In this document: positions 1 through 8,914 of the stretch, in pieces | How the letters are laid out: the number at the start of each line of letters is the position of its first letter | Numbering within the stretch: the stretch's first letter is position 1 | Assembly: GCF_042643265.1 (NCBI RefSeq) | Contig: NZ_JBHRRZ010000040.1 | Coordinates: forward strand, 186,001-250,000 | DNA length: 64,000 nt | Direction of reading: 5' to 3' | Origin: Virgibacillus_O sediminis | GTDB taxonomy: Bacteria; Bacillota; Bacilli; Bacillales; Amphibacillaceae | The notes under the pieces: generated by a model | Database searches by the model: none | What the model was told of the DNA's origin: nothing | What the model saw: only the letters and a program-made list of their open reading frames with translations | Position numbers and translations under genes: made by a program

Positions 1-451
1 CAACGTAATCAGCCCGAATCGGGAGTTCTCTGTGGCCTCGGTCCACTAAAACTGCCAGCTGGATTCCGGATGGACGCCCGCTGTCCATCACAGCGTCCAT
101 CGCAGCCCGGATTGTCCTTCCGGTATATAAAACATCATCTACAAGGATCACTTTCTTCTCTGTTACATCTACTTCAATATTGACAGCTTTCAACTCCGGA
201 TCCTCATTATCCGAAACTTTTTCCAGGTCGTCCCGGTAAAGGGTGATGTCCAACTCACCAATAGGGACAGTAATATTTTCTATCTGTCTAATCTTCTCCT
301 GCAGCCTACTGGCTAGCGGAACGCCCCTCGTTTTTACACCAACTAGCAACAGGTTGTCCCCGCCTTTGTTCTTCTCCAGGATTTCATGGGCAATCCTAGT
401 CAATGCACGGTTAACCGCTGGCTGGTCAAGAATTTCTGTTTTCTTCTTCAT
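1..451 (-). CDS. pyrR: PyrR, pyrimidine operon attenuation protein / uracil phosphoribosyltransferase (3' end outside window)
   Basis: The visible 150 codons begin at an ATG at 451 and run off the left edge, so the C-terminus of a protein usually near 180 residues is missing. The phosphoribosyltransferase PRPP loop is visible as VILVDDVLYTGRTIRAAMD, followed by a DRGHRELPIRADYV segment typical of PyrR. In Bacillus, PyrR binds UMP or UTP, attaches to pyr leader RNA and causes transcription termination; it also has weak uracil phosphoribosyltransferase activity. A matching PyrR-binding leader lies directly upstream, which supports autoregulation. The SD is the G-rich run just upstream of the ATG. 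The rest of the pyr operon would lie to the left. Confidence 0.96.
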   Translation of the reverse strand, partial: MKKKTEILDQPAVNRALTRIAHEILEKNKGGDNLLLVGVKTRGVPLASRLQEKIRQIENITVPIGELDITLYRDDLEKVSDNEDPELKAVNIEVDVTEKKVILVDDVLYTGRTIRAAMDAVMDSGRPSGIQLAVLVDRGHRELPIRADYV

Positions 452-470
452 TGATTTGCCCCCCCTGTTC

Positions 471-508
471 ATAAAAAAATCCCTTTTTCCGTGAGGAAAA
501 AGGGATTG
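471..508 (-). terminator. Attenuator terminator of the pyrR leader
   Basis: Read on the minus strand, AATCCCTTTTTCC and GGAAAAAGGGATT form a long hairpin with a short loop, followed by a run of seven T. It sits about 20 nt before the pyrR start, the expected place for the terminator of a PyrR-controlled attenuator. Confidence 0.88.
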
Positions 509-544
509 GCTGCAAGAATCGAACCCAATGGTTCATCTCCGTTT

Positions 545-600
545 CCTTTTAAGCCTCACTGGACTATGTTAAAGGGTCATATTCAACTTGTTTAATTATC
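545..600 (-). promoter_or_regulatory. PyrR-binding anti-antiterminator in the pyr leader
   Basis: The minus strand carries AGTCCAGTGAGGCT at 565 down to 552, an exact match to the known PyrR RNA-binding consensus ARUCCNGNGAGGYU. With the terminator at 471-508 it forms the usual switch: PyrR with UMP holds the binding loop, frees the terminator and lowers pyr expression. The start of the leader was not determined; the coordinates cover the binding loop and nearby stem bases. Confidence 0.9.
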
Positions 601-619
601 ACAGAAACTCTTCGATATG

Positions 620-1531
620 TCAATACAGTTTTTCAATATAGGAGAGAATCTCCAAAAAAACCTCCGGAGGATCCGTCTCAAATTCCATCCATTCGCCTGA
701 ACGTGGATGGGTGAAACCTAACGTTTTAGCATGTAATGCCTGGCCGTCTACATTCAATGTCTTCCTTGGGCCATATTTTGGATCTCCGACCAGCGGGAAT
801 CCGGCATAACGCATATGCACTCTGATTTGGTGGGTCCGTCCAGTCTCCAGTTGACATTCAATATGAGAATAATCCGGATAGCTTTTCAACACTCGAAAAT
901 GGGTTACAGCATTTCTACCGCCTTCTACAACACCCATTTTTTGCCGGTCTTTTGGATCCCTGCCAATAGGTGCGTCCACCATCCCTGTCTCATGCGGAAT
1001 CTCCCCATGGACTACAGCCTCATATTTACGGGTGATTTCCTTGTTCGCCAGCTGTTCCGATAGTTCAGCATGTGCATAATCACTTTTCGCTACCACCAGA
1101 AGCCCGCTGGTATCCTTATCTATTCGATGGACAATCCCCGGCCTCTCCACTCCATTAATACCGGAGAGATCTGTACAATGATGAAGAAGGGCATTCACTA
1201 ATGTGCCACTCTCATGTCCCGCAGATGGATGTACGACCATCCCCTTTGGCTTATTGATGACTAGGAGATCGCGGTCTTCATAAAGAATGGAAAGGGGTAT
1301 ATCCTCTGCAACAATGTCAAGTGGTTCCGGTTCCGGGATGGTCCAACTAATTTCATCATTTACCTGGCATTTATAATTGGCTTTCACTTTCCTGCCGTTC
1401 ACCTGAGCAAACCCCCCTGAAATCCAGGATTGAATTTGGGACCGGGAGTTTTCTTTATTAAGTTCTGTAAGCAGTTTGTCTAATCGTTGATTTGCCTGAC
1501 TTTCTGTAACTTGATGGCTGAATGAACTCAT
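620..1531 (-). CDS. rluD: RluD-family 23S rRNA pseudouridine synthase (YlyB)
   Basis: The 303-residue protein has an N-terminal S4 RNA-binding domain (about residues 13-60, RLDKLLTELN and VNGRKVKANYKC) and a RluA/RluD catalytic domain (about 85-295). The active-site block HRIDKDTSGLLVV carries the catalytic Asp. The family isomerises uridine to pseudouridine in 23S rRNA; which uridines this copy modifies cannot be read from sequence. Its ATG overlaps the lspA stop as ATGA, so the two are probably translationally coupled. The same pairing occurs in B. subtilis (lspA-ylyB). Confidence 0.92.
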   Translation of the reverse strand: MSSFSHQVTESQANQRLDKLLTELNKENSRSQIQSWISGGFAQVNGRKVKANYKCQVNDEISWTIPEPEPLDIVAEDIPLSILYEDRDLLVINKPKGMVVHPSAGHESGTLVNALLHHCTDLSGINGVERPGIVHRIDKDTSGLLVVAKSDYAHAELSEQLANKEITRKYEAVVHGEIPHETGMVDAPIGRDPKDRQKMGVVEGGRNAVTHFRVLKSYPDYSHIECQLETGRTHQIRVHMRYAGFPLVGDPKYGPRKTLNVDGQALHAKTLGFTHPRSGEWMEFETDPPEVFLEILSYIEKLY

Positions 1532-1998
1532 TTATCTGCCTTTCCTTTCTTTGTTTCCTCCATGATTGTTCCTATAATTACCAGTATGACACCGATTGTC
1601 AGAGCAGAGTCGGCAATATTAAAGATAGGAAAATCATATCCAAAGATGATGACATCCAAAAAATCGACCACTTCCTGATATAGCAGCCGGTCGATAAAAT
1701 TGCCGATGGCCCCGCCTAAAATGAAGCCAAGCGCTGTCGCCAGCAATTTATCCTTTCTCGCATACCTTTGCATATAGTACACAACTCCGACAATCACTAG
1801 TAGGGTGATGATGTAGAAAAACAGCATCTGGCCTTGGAATATACCCCAAGCGGCCCCGGCATTACGATGGGATGTAAAATAGAAAAAACCCTCAATAATG
1901 GTTAACTGCTCACCAATTTCCATGGTTCGTATAATAGCCAATTTGGTGATCTGATCAATGACAACAACAATCAATGCCAGAAGATAATAGACATACAT
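1528..1998 (-). CDS. lspA: Lipoprotein signal peptidase (signal peptidase II)
   Basis: This is a 156-residue protein with four predicted membrane helices. It cleaves signal peptides of lipid-modified prolipoproteins at the membrane. The aspartyl protease motifs are present: GNFIDRL near residue 110 and FNIADSALTIG near residue 130. I chose the ATG at 1998 because GGAGG lies 7 nt upstream; an in-frame start 33 nt earlier lacks such an SD. The stop overlaps the rluD start. Likely substrates in this window are the CtaC and YlaJ lipoproteins. Confidence 0.95.
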   Translation of the reverse strand: MYVYYLLALIVVVIDQITKLAIIRTMEIGEQLTIIEGFFYFTSHRNAGAAWGIFQGQMLFFYIITLLVIVGVVYYMQRYARKDKLLATALGFILGGAIGNFIDRLLYQEVVDFLDVIIFGYDFPIFNIADSALTIGVILVIIGTIMEETKKGKADK

Positions 1999-2069
1999 TC
2001 CTTTTCCTCCGATTTCATTTCCTGTGTCCACACTATCTTATACTGTCCGAAATTCTTTTTCAACGAAAA

Positions 2070-2096
2070 ATCCCCCTTGTAGACCAAGGGGGGATG
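2070..2096 (-). terminator. Rho-independent terminator after ileS
   Basis: On the minus strand CCCCCTTG and CAAGGGGG pair around a five-base loop and are followed by ATTTTTC, immediately after the ileS stop. Confidence 0.85.
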
Positions 2097-2099
2097 TTT

Positions 2100-4850
2100 C
2101 TAATTATCATAATGTTCTTTGACAACATCTGCACAGCGGGAGCATAATTCCGGATGGTCATGATCATGACCCACCGTCTCAGAGGCTACCCAGCAGCGGG
2201 AACATTTTTCCCCAGGATGTTTTTCTACGGTAACATCCACATATTTATAACTCTTTTCCGCTTGATTACTTATTTCCGCTTCGGAAACAATCAGGAATTG
2301 ATGCAGATGCTCCATAGCTTCAAGAACTTGTTTTGTCTGTTCATCCTTAGGTGCCAGAGTCACTTTTGCTTCCAGTGACTTACCGATTACTTTTTCATTT
2401 CTTGCTTCTTCCAATGCTTTTAGCACATCATCACGGATTGCCATGAAATGATCCCATTTTTCCCCAATCTGTTCATAGCCGGCAATATTTCTCGGCTCAG
2501 GGATATCGGTCAACTGGACACTTTCCGCTTCAACACCTGGGATATATTCCCATACTTCGTCTGTAGTATGTGGAATGATAGGTGCCAGCAATTTTACCAA
2601 GGTAGTAAGGATTTCATAATATCCGGTCTGAATACTGCGACGTCGTTTATGATCCTTCGACTCGATATAAAGTACATCCTTTGCAAAATCCAGATAGAAG
2701 GAACTTAAATCAATGGTACAGAAATTATGAATCTGATGGAAAATTGGTGAATATTCATACCTTTCATAGCTCTCTCTAACATTCGTGAGCAACTGTTGCA
2801 ATCGGTGCAGCATATAACGGTCCACTTCTTCCAACTCTTCCTCTGGGATCCGGTCTGTCTCCGGATTGAAATCAGACAGGTTGGCGAGCATGAACCTAAA
2901 CGTATTTCGAATCTTTCGGTAGGCTTCGGACATTTGCTTTAAGATTTCCTGCGAGATTCGAACATCTGCCTGGTAGTCCACCGAAGAAACCCAAAGTCTC
3001 AAAATATCTGCTCCCAATTGCTTCTGTACCTTGGATGGAACAATCACGTTTCCTAAAGACTTGCTCATTTTTCGCCCGTTGCCATCCAAGACAAACCCAT
3101 GACTGATAATGTTTTCGTATGGAGCTTTTCCTGTTACTGCTACGGAAGTAGAGATAGAGGAGTTAAACCAGCCTCGGTATTGGTCGCTTCCCTCTAAATA
3201 GACATCAGCTGGACGGCGATGGTCCTCTCTGTTCATTAGTACAGCTTCATGAGAGGAACCTGAGTCGAACCAAACGTCCATAATATCCGTTTCCTTCGTA
3301 AATTTGCCGTTTGGACTGTGTTCAGAAGTGAACCCTTCTGGAAGAAGGTCTTTAGCTTCTCTTTCAAACCAGATATTGGAACCATGCTCCTTGAACAGAT
3401 TGGACACATGTTCGATAGTCTCATCGGTAATGATTGGTGTATTATCTTCCGCATAAAATACCGGAATTGGTACGCCCCATGTACGTTGGCGGGAAATACA
3501 CCAATCTTCTCTGTCACGCACCATATTATGCAAGCGTGTCTGGCCCCACGATGGATACCAGTTAATCCGGTTGATTTCCTCGAGGATATCCTGACGGAAG
3601 TCCTTAATGGATGCAAACCATTGGGCAGTTGCACGGAAAATAGTCGGCTTTTTCGTGCGCCAGTCATGCGGATAAGAGTGGGTGATGAATGAAAGCTTCA
3701 GCAAGGCGCCCACTTCTTCCAGCTTTTCTGTAATGTTCTTGTTTGCCTTGTCATAGAAGAGTCCTTCAAAGCCAGGTGCTTCGGAGGTGAATACCCCTTT
3801 ATCATCTACAGGTGATAATGGCTCTAGACCATAGGCCTTACTAACAACAAAGTCGTCTTCCCCGTGGCCAGGTGCCGTATGAACACAACCTGTACCAGCA
3901 TCAGTGGTAACATGCTCTCCAAGCATGATGAGAGACTCACGGTCATAAAATGGATGCTTGGCAACGATTTTGTCCGCTTCTTTACCCTGGAAAGTTTTTA
4001 CTACTTGAGGATCTTTCCAACCGAGCTCTTCAGAGACATGTTCAAGCAATGCATGGGCGATGACGAACTTATCCTCCCCAACCCTTACTACATTGTACTC
4101 AAGATCAGGATGAATGCTTATACCTAGATTAGCAGGAATGGTCCAAGGAGTAGTGGTCCAGATAACGAACTTCTCATCACCCTCCAGCAGACCTTTTCCA
4201 TCTACTACTTCAAATGATACATAAATGGATGGAGAACGCTTTTCATGGTACTCGATTTCCGCTTCCGCCAGGGCTGACTCCGAGGAAGGCGACCAATAGA
4301 CAGGCTTTAGCCCTTTGTAGATATAACCCTTCTTGGCCATTTCACCGAACACACGGATTTGAGCTGCCTCATAATCCTTTGTCAAAGTTAGATAAGGATT
4401 ATCCCAGTCACCACGTACACCCATTTGCTTGAATTGGGTTCTCTGACTGTCGACTTGGCCCATGGCATATTCTGCACACATTTCACGGAACTCAGCAATT
4501 CCAAGCTCTTTCCTTTTGATTTTTTTCTTTTTGGTAAGAGCAGTTTCAATCGGCAGGCCGTGTGTATCCCAGCCTGGAATATATGGCGCATGGTAGCCGC
4601 TCATTGACTTATAGCGCACGATAAAATCTTTCAGCACTTTATTCAGCGCATGGCCGATATGAAGGTCTCCATTCGCATAAGGAGGCCCATCATGCAGGAC
4701 GAACAATGGACGGCCCTTGGTCCTTTCCTGCACTTTCTCATAAATGTTCTCCTCCTCCCATTGCTCCTGTCTTTTTGGCTCTTTATTCGGCAGATTGCCA
4801 CGCATTGGGAAATCTGTTTTTGGCATTAACAACGTATCTTTATAATCCAT
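2100..4850 (-). CDS. ileS: Isoleucyl-tRNA synthetase
   Basis: The 916-residue class I synthetase charges tRNA-Ile with isoleucine. The HIGH motif is in PYANGDLHIGHALNK near residue 60 and the KMSKS loop in GRKMSKSLGNV near residue 590. Between them is the CP1 editing domain, with WTTTPWTIP and a GTGCVHTAPGHGEDD segment. The C-terminus has a zinc ribbon (CSRCW and CSRCADVV). Length fits the bacterial type of about 920 residues. It is transcribed from its own promoter through an isoleucine T-box leader, so expression should rise when uncharged tRNA-Ile accumulates. Confidence 0.98.
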   Translation of the reverse strand: MDYKDTLLMPKTDFPMRGNLPNKEPKRQEQWEEENIYEKVQERTKGRPLFVLHDGPPYANGDLHIGHALNKVLKDFIVRYKSMSGYHAPYIPGWDTHGLPIETALTKKKKIKRKELGIAEFREMCAEYAMGQVDSQRTQFKQMGVRGDWDNPYLTLTKDYEAAQIRVFGEMAKKGYIYKGLKPVYWSPSSESALAEAEIEYHEKRSPSIYVSFEVVDGKGLLEGDEKFVIWTTTPWTIPANLGISIHPDLEYNVVRVGEDKFVIAHALLEHVSEELGWKDPQVVKTFQGKEADKIVAKHPFYDRESLIMLGEHVTTDAGTGCVHTAPGHGEDDFVVSKAYGLEPLSPVDDKGVFTSEAPGFEGLFYDKANKNITEKLEEVGALLKLSFITHSYPHDWRTKKPTIFRATAQWFASIKDFRQDILEEINRINWYPSWGQTRLHNMVRDREDWCISRQRTWGVPIPVFYAEDNTPIITDETIEHVSNLFKEHGSNIWFEREAKDLLPEGFTSEHSPNGKFTKETDIMDVWFDSGSSHEAVLMNREDHRRPADVYLEGSDQYRGWFNSSISTSVAVTGKAPYENIISHGFVLDGNGRKMSKSLGNVIVPSKVQKQLGADILRLWVSSVDYQADVRISQEILKQMSEAYRKIRNTFRFMLANLSDFNPETDRIPEEELEEVDRYMLHRLQQLLTNVRESYERYEYSPIFHQIHNFCTIDLSSFYLDFAKDVLYIESKDHKRRRSIQTGYYEILTTLVKLLAPIIPHTTDEVWEYIPGVEAESVQLTDIPEPRNIAGYEQIGEKWDHFMAIRDDVLKALEEARNEKVIGKSLEAKVTLAPKDEQTKQVLEAMEHLHQFLIVSEAEISNQAEKSYKYVDVTVEKHPGEKCSRCWVASETVGHDHDHPELCSRCADVVKEHYDN

Positions 4851-4954
4851 CTGCTGTTCCTCCTGTTCTGTATTGAAAACTTAAATGGAATGCCTTCCTT
4901 ACACGAGATCGATACCCGGCAATTCAGCTGTCCTGCATATTCTGAAAGTTGAAT

Positions 4955-5233
4955 TCCGGATAAAAAAACGAGCCTCTGCATCCCAAAAAGGGACGAGAAG
5001 ACTCGCGGTACCACCCTTATAAATTTAAAATAAGCATCATTTTAAATTCACTCGATATTCGTAACGGGAATGAACCGTCCATTATTACTATAATTCATAA
5101 TGGATACTCAGGAGTGATGTTCCAATAGTATCACTGTGCCGGGCTTCCACCATATCCCGGCTCGCTGAACAGCGGTCTCTACTGTACTGTCTCCATCATT
5201 GTAACTTATACTTTATTCAATTGAATAATATCT
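4955..5233 (-). ncRNA. Isoleucine-specific T-box leader of ileS
   Basis: The minus strand carries the conserved T-box AAGGGTGGTACCGCG near 5020-5000, followed by a strong terminator hairpin and a run of seven T near 4970. Farther upstream a stem I with a typical distal loop precedes the specifier context GAACATCACTCC; the AUC isoleucine codon is at 5118-5116. Uncharged tRNA-Ile should pair with the specifier and T-box and favour antitermination. The 5' end is inferred from the promoter at 5240-5268. Confidence 0.95.
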
Positions 5234-5239
5234 GTATGA

Positions 5240-5268
5240 ATTATATGTAATATTTTACTGCGAGTCAA
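5240..5268 (-). promoter_or_regulatory. Sigma-A promoter of the ileS T-box transcript
   Basis: The minus strand has TTGACT (5268-5263), a 17-base spacer and TATAAT (5245-5240). This is a near-consensus housekeeping promoter lying just downstream of the divIVA stop. It places the transcript start near 5233. Confidence 0.85.
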
Positions 5269-5270
5269 GT

Positions 5271-5774
5271 CTATGACCTATTTTCAATCAACTCGAGCTC
5301 ATCTCCGATTTCTTCATCAAAAAGATCTTCCCAATCATTGTTCTCAATCATTTCCAACTGCGCTTCCACCAGCATCTTCAGGCGCGTACGGAATACTTTT
5401 GCCTGTTTCTTCAATTCTTCCACATCCATAGAAATTCTGCGAGACTTGCTCAATGCATCATTAATGATGCGGTCAGCATTCTTTTCCGCCTCTTTTATTA
5501 TTAATTTCGACTCCTTGGATGCACTGCCTTTCACCTCTTCAGCGGTTTCCTGTGCCACTAGGATCGACTTGTTCAGTGTCTCTTCTATATTGGTGAAATG
5601 TCCCAGCTTTTCTTCCAGTCTGGTTACTTTCTCTTGCAAGTCTTTCTTTTCCCGGATGGTTGTCTCATAATCTTTAATGATTTGATCCAAAAATTCATTG
5701 ACTTCATCCTCATCATAGCCTCGGAATCCTCTGGTAAATTCCTTGTTATGAATATCCAATGGTGTTAATGGCAT
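5271..5774 (-). CDS. divIVA: DivIVA, cell pole and septum positioning protein
   Basis: The 167-residue protein starts with the DivIVA signature MPLTPLDIHNKEF and GYDEDEVNEFLD, the lipid-binding domain that recognises curved membrane. Long coiled-coil stretches follow (about residues 30-65 and 85-145), and the C-terminus is acidic. In Bacillus it recruits MinJ/MinCD to septa and anchors oriC at the pole during sporulation. I chose the ATG at 5774, which has AGGAGG 8 nt upstream; the GTG three codons earlier overlaps that SD. It ends the ylm cluster, ahead of ileS. Confidence 0.96.
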   Translation of the reverse strand: MPLTPLDIHNKEFTRGFRGYDEDEVNEFLDQIIKDYETTIREKKDLQEKVTRLEEKLGHFTNIEETLNKSILVAQETAEEVKGSASKESKLIIKEAEKNADRIINDALSKSRRISMDVEELKKQAKVFRTRLKMLVEAQLEMIENNDWEDLFDEEIGDELELIENRS

Positions 5775-5847
5775 ATAAGCCACCTCCTAAAGAGAAATGA
5801 TTATTATATATGTTCGACATTCCCTTGATTAATCCTGTCTAGGATAA

Positions 5848-6624
5848 CTATTTTAATACTGCAATAGTTATTTTCCATTTATCTTTTTTCGTACGACCGT
5901 TCACTGCAGCAAGTTTACTTCTTCCCTTGCCCCTAAGTGACAGCAGATCTCCCTCCTGCAGTATGAATTTGCTGTCATCCACCACTCTGAAGTTCACTTT
6001 CACCTGCTGCCTCGAGATGAATTCAGCCGCGTCCTTCCTCGATATGTGATAAATCTCTTTTAAAACGGCATCCAGCCTGAGGGAAGAGACAGTTTTATCG
6101 GATTCCTCCCACTCCTTTTCTTCCTCCAGCAAATATGTAAAAGGTTTTTCTTCCAGACGGACCTTTGCTTTCTTTACCTCCGTAAGATTTGCCAATATAT
6201 ATGGGGCGACTTCATCTGCTGCCACTATTTGAATGATTCCGTTGTCGACCAGCATATCCCCAATTTTCTTTCGCTTTAAACCTAGTGACATGCACGCACC
6301 CATCACATCACGGTGGGACAAAGTTACAAATTTAGATGGATACTCCGCCTGCAGAAGAGTAAGCTGATAGTCAGCTGCAGATACTTCCTCGTAAAAAGGA
6401 GCAATGATCGCCCTCTTTCTTTCCGCATGCATCCCTCCGCCATTTGCATATAGCTTCACTTCCTCGTTTTGGGCGCCTATAATCGTCTCTAATATTTGTA
6501 GTTCCCTGGGATCGAGAAAGTCAGTTAGTTTTGGGACAAAGACCTTCTCTACTTGTTCTTTCCAGGAAAGCGCCTGATCGATGAATGGCTGTTCTTCTTT
6601 TCTGAAATGCTGATATATTTCCAT
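5848..6624 (-). CDS. ylmH: YlmH, S4-domain RNA-binding protein
   Basis: This 258-residue protein has a YlmH-type N-terminal domain and a C-terminal S4 domain (about residues 183-245, SSLRLDAVLKEIYHISRKDA). Family members bind ribosomes or peptidyl-tRNA-stalled large subunits and act in ribosome rescue; the gene is conserved in division clusters of Gram-positive bacteria. It lies between ylmG and divIVA and is probably cotranscribed with sepF and ylmG. The start has no strong competitor. Confidence 0.92.
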   Translation of the reverse strand: MEIYQHFRKEEQPFIDQALSWKEQVEKVFVPKLTDFLDPRELQILETIIGAQNEEVKLYANGGGMHAERKRAIIAPFYEEVSAADYQLTLLQAEYPSKFVTLSHRDVMGACMSLGLKRKKIGDMLVDNGIIQIVAADEVAPYILANLTEVKKAKVRLEEKPFTYLLEEEKEWEESDKTVSSLRLDAVLKEIYHISRKDAAEFISRQQVKVNFRVVDDSKFILQEGDLLSLRGKGRSKLAAVNGRTKKDKWKITIAVLK

Positions 6625-6633
6625 GCCAATCCC

Positions 6634-6900
6634 CTACATACCTACCATATAAAATAGTTCCACTAAACCATACCTCGCGAAATGCAATACAATTATCGCC
6701 ACGATCGGTGAAAGATCAATCATTCCGAGCGGCGGGATAAACTTCCGGAAAACCTCTAGATAAGGCTCGGTTATTTTTGCCAGCATTTCTCCAAATGAAG
6801 ATTCCCGGGCACCCGGGAACCAGGACATAAGGATATAGATAATGATGGCATAGCTATACAAAGTTAATGCTGTGTTTAAAATACTGAAGATAAAACCCAT
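6634..6900 (-). CDS. ylmG: YlmG, YggT-family membrane protein
   Basis: The 88-residue protein has two predicted membrane helices (about residues 3-25 and 62-82) separated by a loop with the family segment SWFPGARESSFGEML and a P-rich turn, FIPPLGMIDLSPI. YggT proteins occur next to sepF in many Gram-positive bacteria and in cyanobacteria and chloroplasts, where they have been linked to nucleoid or division organisation. A molecular function is not established. Only 3 nt separate it from sepF. Confidence 0.9.
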   Translation of the reverse strand: MGFIFSILNTALTLYSYAIIIYILMSWFPGARESSFGEMLAKITEPYLEVFRKFIPPLGMIDLSPIVAIIVLHFARYGLVELFYMVGM

Positions 6901-6903
6901 CTG

Positions 6904-7335
6904 CTACCATCCTTTATTATAATCATCTGCTTCCATTAACGTGTCTGTAATCGTTCCTGACACATCGACATTATCAGGGGTGCATAGAAACGTGGCAGCG
7001 CCAAGTTTTTGAATATCCCCGTTGACCGCATACACAGTCCCGCTAAGAAAGTCGACAATCCTTTTTGCCTGCTGGGTGTCTACTCTTTGAAGGTTAATTA
7101 CGACTGCTCTGCGGTTCACAATATTGTCGGCAATTTCCTGTGCCTCATTGTATGTCCGTGGTTCACAAAGCACGACCTTGGATGAAGGCTGCTGCATGCT
7201 TGTCAGATTGACAACATTCTGGCCTTTTTGTTTCACCATTGGCTCGTGTTCCTCTTCGGGTGCATCTTCCACATATTCGTATTCATATTCATCATCCACA
7301 GTGAAATAATTTTTGAGTTTCTCTTTAATACTCAT
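6904..7335 (-). CDS. sepF: SepF, FtsZ-bundling septum protein
   Basis: The 143-residue protein has an N-terminal amphipathic membrane-binding helix (MSIKEKLKNYF), an acidic linker (about residues 14-45), and a globular SepF domain with the segment NRRAVVINLQRVDTQQAKRIVDFLSG. SepF forms rings that bundle FtsZ filaments and anchor them to membrane, partly overlapping FtsA. Its FtsZ-binding site recognises the FtsZ C-terminal peptide, which is present in the ftsZ of this window. Confidence 0.95.
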   Translation of the reverse strand: MSIKEKLKNYFTVDDEYEYEYVEDAPEEEHEPMVKQKGQNVVNLTSMQQPSSKVVLCEPRTYNEAQEIADNIVNRRAVVINLQRVDTQQAKRIVDFLSGTVYAVNGDIQKLGAATFLCTPDNVDVSGTITDTLMEADDYNKGW

Positions 7336-7350
7336 TTTGTCACCTCGCTA

Positions 7351-8028
7351 TTAAATTTGTGAACCTACCAGACTAGAACCGATGCGAACATGGGTAGCCC
7401 CCTCTTCTATAGCGAGCTCATAATCATTGCTCATCCCCATGGAAAGGTATTTGCAGGGAGCTTGGTCCGACTTAAGATTTTTCACATCTTCCCTCAACTC
7501 TGCAAGCTTCCGGAAATACCCTCTGATCCGCTCCTCATCTTCGATATGCGGTGCCATTGTCATTAATCCAACGACACGCACTTTTTCATATTGCTCTATC
7601 GAATGGAGGAATGGAAGTACATCTTGCGGGGCCAGCCCATGCTTTGACTCTTCTCCGCTCACATTGACTTGTACGAAACAATCTACGGGCTCGTCCGCCC
7701 TTTTATTGATCTCCTTAGCCAACGATTTGCGATCGAGGGAGTGAAGGTAGTCCACCTGATTAATGACTTCTTTAACCTTTCTGGACTGGAGTGTGCCGAT
7801 GAAATGCCATGTGGCATCATTTTTAAAATGACTGTACTTCTCCAAAAATCCTTCCATACGATTTTCGGCAAGATTTTTAACGCCTGCTTCTATCGCCTCT
7901 TCTGTTCGCTCTATTGTAACATATTTTGTAACTCCGATAACGGTTATTTCTTCAGGTTCTCTATTACTTTTTTCACATGCTTGTTTGATTTTACTGTTTA
8001 TGTTCTCTAGATTTGCTGCTACATCCAT
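7351..8028 (-). CDS. ylmE: YlmE, YggS-family PLP-binding protein
   Basis: This is a 225-residue single-domain fold-III alanine-racemase-like protein. The PLP lysine lies in VIGVTKYV near residue 35, and the phosphate-binding C-terminus reads YLSMGMSNDYELAIEEGATHVRIGSSL. The family (YggS/PLPBP) helps pyridoxal phosphate homeostasis and has no known catalysed reaction. A GGAGG lies about 13 nt upstream of the ATG, rather far, so the exact start is less certain than the identity. It sits between ylmD and sepF. Confidence 0.93.
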   Translation of the reverse strand: MDVAANLENINSKIKQACEKSNREPEEITVIGVTKYVTIERTEEAIEAGVKNLAENRMEGFLEKYSHFKNDATWHFIGTLQSRKVKEVINQVDYLHSLDRKSLAKEINKRADEPVDCFVQVNVSGEESKHGLAPQDVLPFLHSIEQYEKVRVVGLMTMAPHIEDEERIRGYFRKLAELREDVKNLKSDQAPCKYLSMGMSNDYELAIEEGATHVRIGSSLVGSQI

Positions 8029-8054
8029 TACTTCTTCTGCTCCTCCCTATTCAA

Positions 8055-8864
8055 TTATGATTGATAACCGATATAACCCAGCATTCGTCCGCTTTCCCCC
8101 TGATCGCGGCGATGGGAGAAAAAGAGATGATTATGTTCATATGTGCAATATTTTGTTATATCTATATTATTACGTAATACCCCTGCTTGTAAAAGGATAT
8201 CTGCATTAAGCTGTTTCAAATCCAGCAGGTAACGGTTTTCACCTTGCTTCTGCACACATCTCTCCCTTTCCTTAGGGGATAAAGATTGAATCACACGCTC
8301 ATCGACCTCATAATTTTCCCTGGATATAGATGGGCCGACCACTGCAAGTAAATTGGACGGTTCTGTTCCCAACGAGCGGAATTTATCGACCATTTTCTCT
8401 GCCATCCGCTGTACTGTTCCTTTCCACCCTGCATGCGCAATCCCAATAAACCCTGTTACTGGATCAAAAAAGAAAAGCGGCACACAATCCGCAAACACAG
8501 CTCCACATAAAATTCCCTTTTCATTCGTAATAAGCCCATCAGTATCCGGCACCGCTGTCTCTAGGGTAAAGGATCCTTTTCCCTTGTCTTGTTCCGTCAC
8601 TCTTTTTATATTTGTATGGTGCACCTGTTCCCCGACTACCCAATTTTCCATTGGGATTCCCACATGCTTTGCAAGTTTTTGCCGATTGGCTGTTACATGA
8701 TTCACGTCATCATTGACATGCAACCCCATGTTCAGTGATTGGAAGGGCGGATGGCTTACCCCATTGCTTCTTGTAGTAAAACCAGCCCTGATTTGCGGGT
8801 TGATCTGCTGCCACCGTTTTATATGTAAATAGAGATTCTCCTGGTATATGAAAGGTTCCTGCAC
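8055..8864 (-). CDS. ylmD: YlmD, YfiH/LACC1-family purine nucleoside phosphorylase-like enzyme
   Basis: The 269-residue protein has the YfiH/CNF1-like fold. The zinc ligands are visible: His in QVHHTN near residue 82, Cys in FADCVPLFF near 126 and His in AHAGWKGTV near 143. Members were once annotated as multicopper laccases; the related human LACC1 and bacterial YfiH enzymes have purine nucleoside phosphorylase and adenosine deaminase activity. The start is GTG at 8864, with a G-rich SD 6 nt upstream. Confidence 0.9.
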   Translation of the reverse strand: MQEPFIYQENLYLHIKRWQQINPQIRAGFTTRSNGVSHPPFQSLNMGLHVNDDVNHVTANRQKLAKHVGIPMENWVVGEQVHHTNIKRVTEQDKGKGSFTLETAVPDTDGLITNEKGILCGAVFADCVPLFFFDPVTGFIGIAHAGWKGTVQRMAEKMVDKFRSLGTEPSNLLAVVGPSISRENYEVDERVIQSLSPKERERCVQKQGENRYLLDLKQLNADILLQAGVLRNNIDITKYCTYEHNHLFFSHRRDQGESGRMLGYIGYQS

Positions 8865-8914
8865 AAATATCCCCCCTGCTATTGTTAAGGCTTATTTTAT
8901 CATATTTCCCCATT

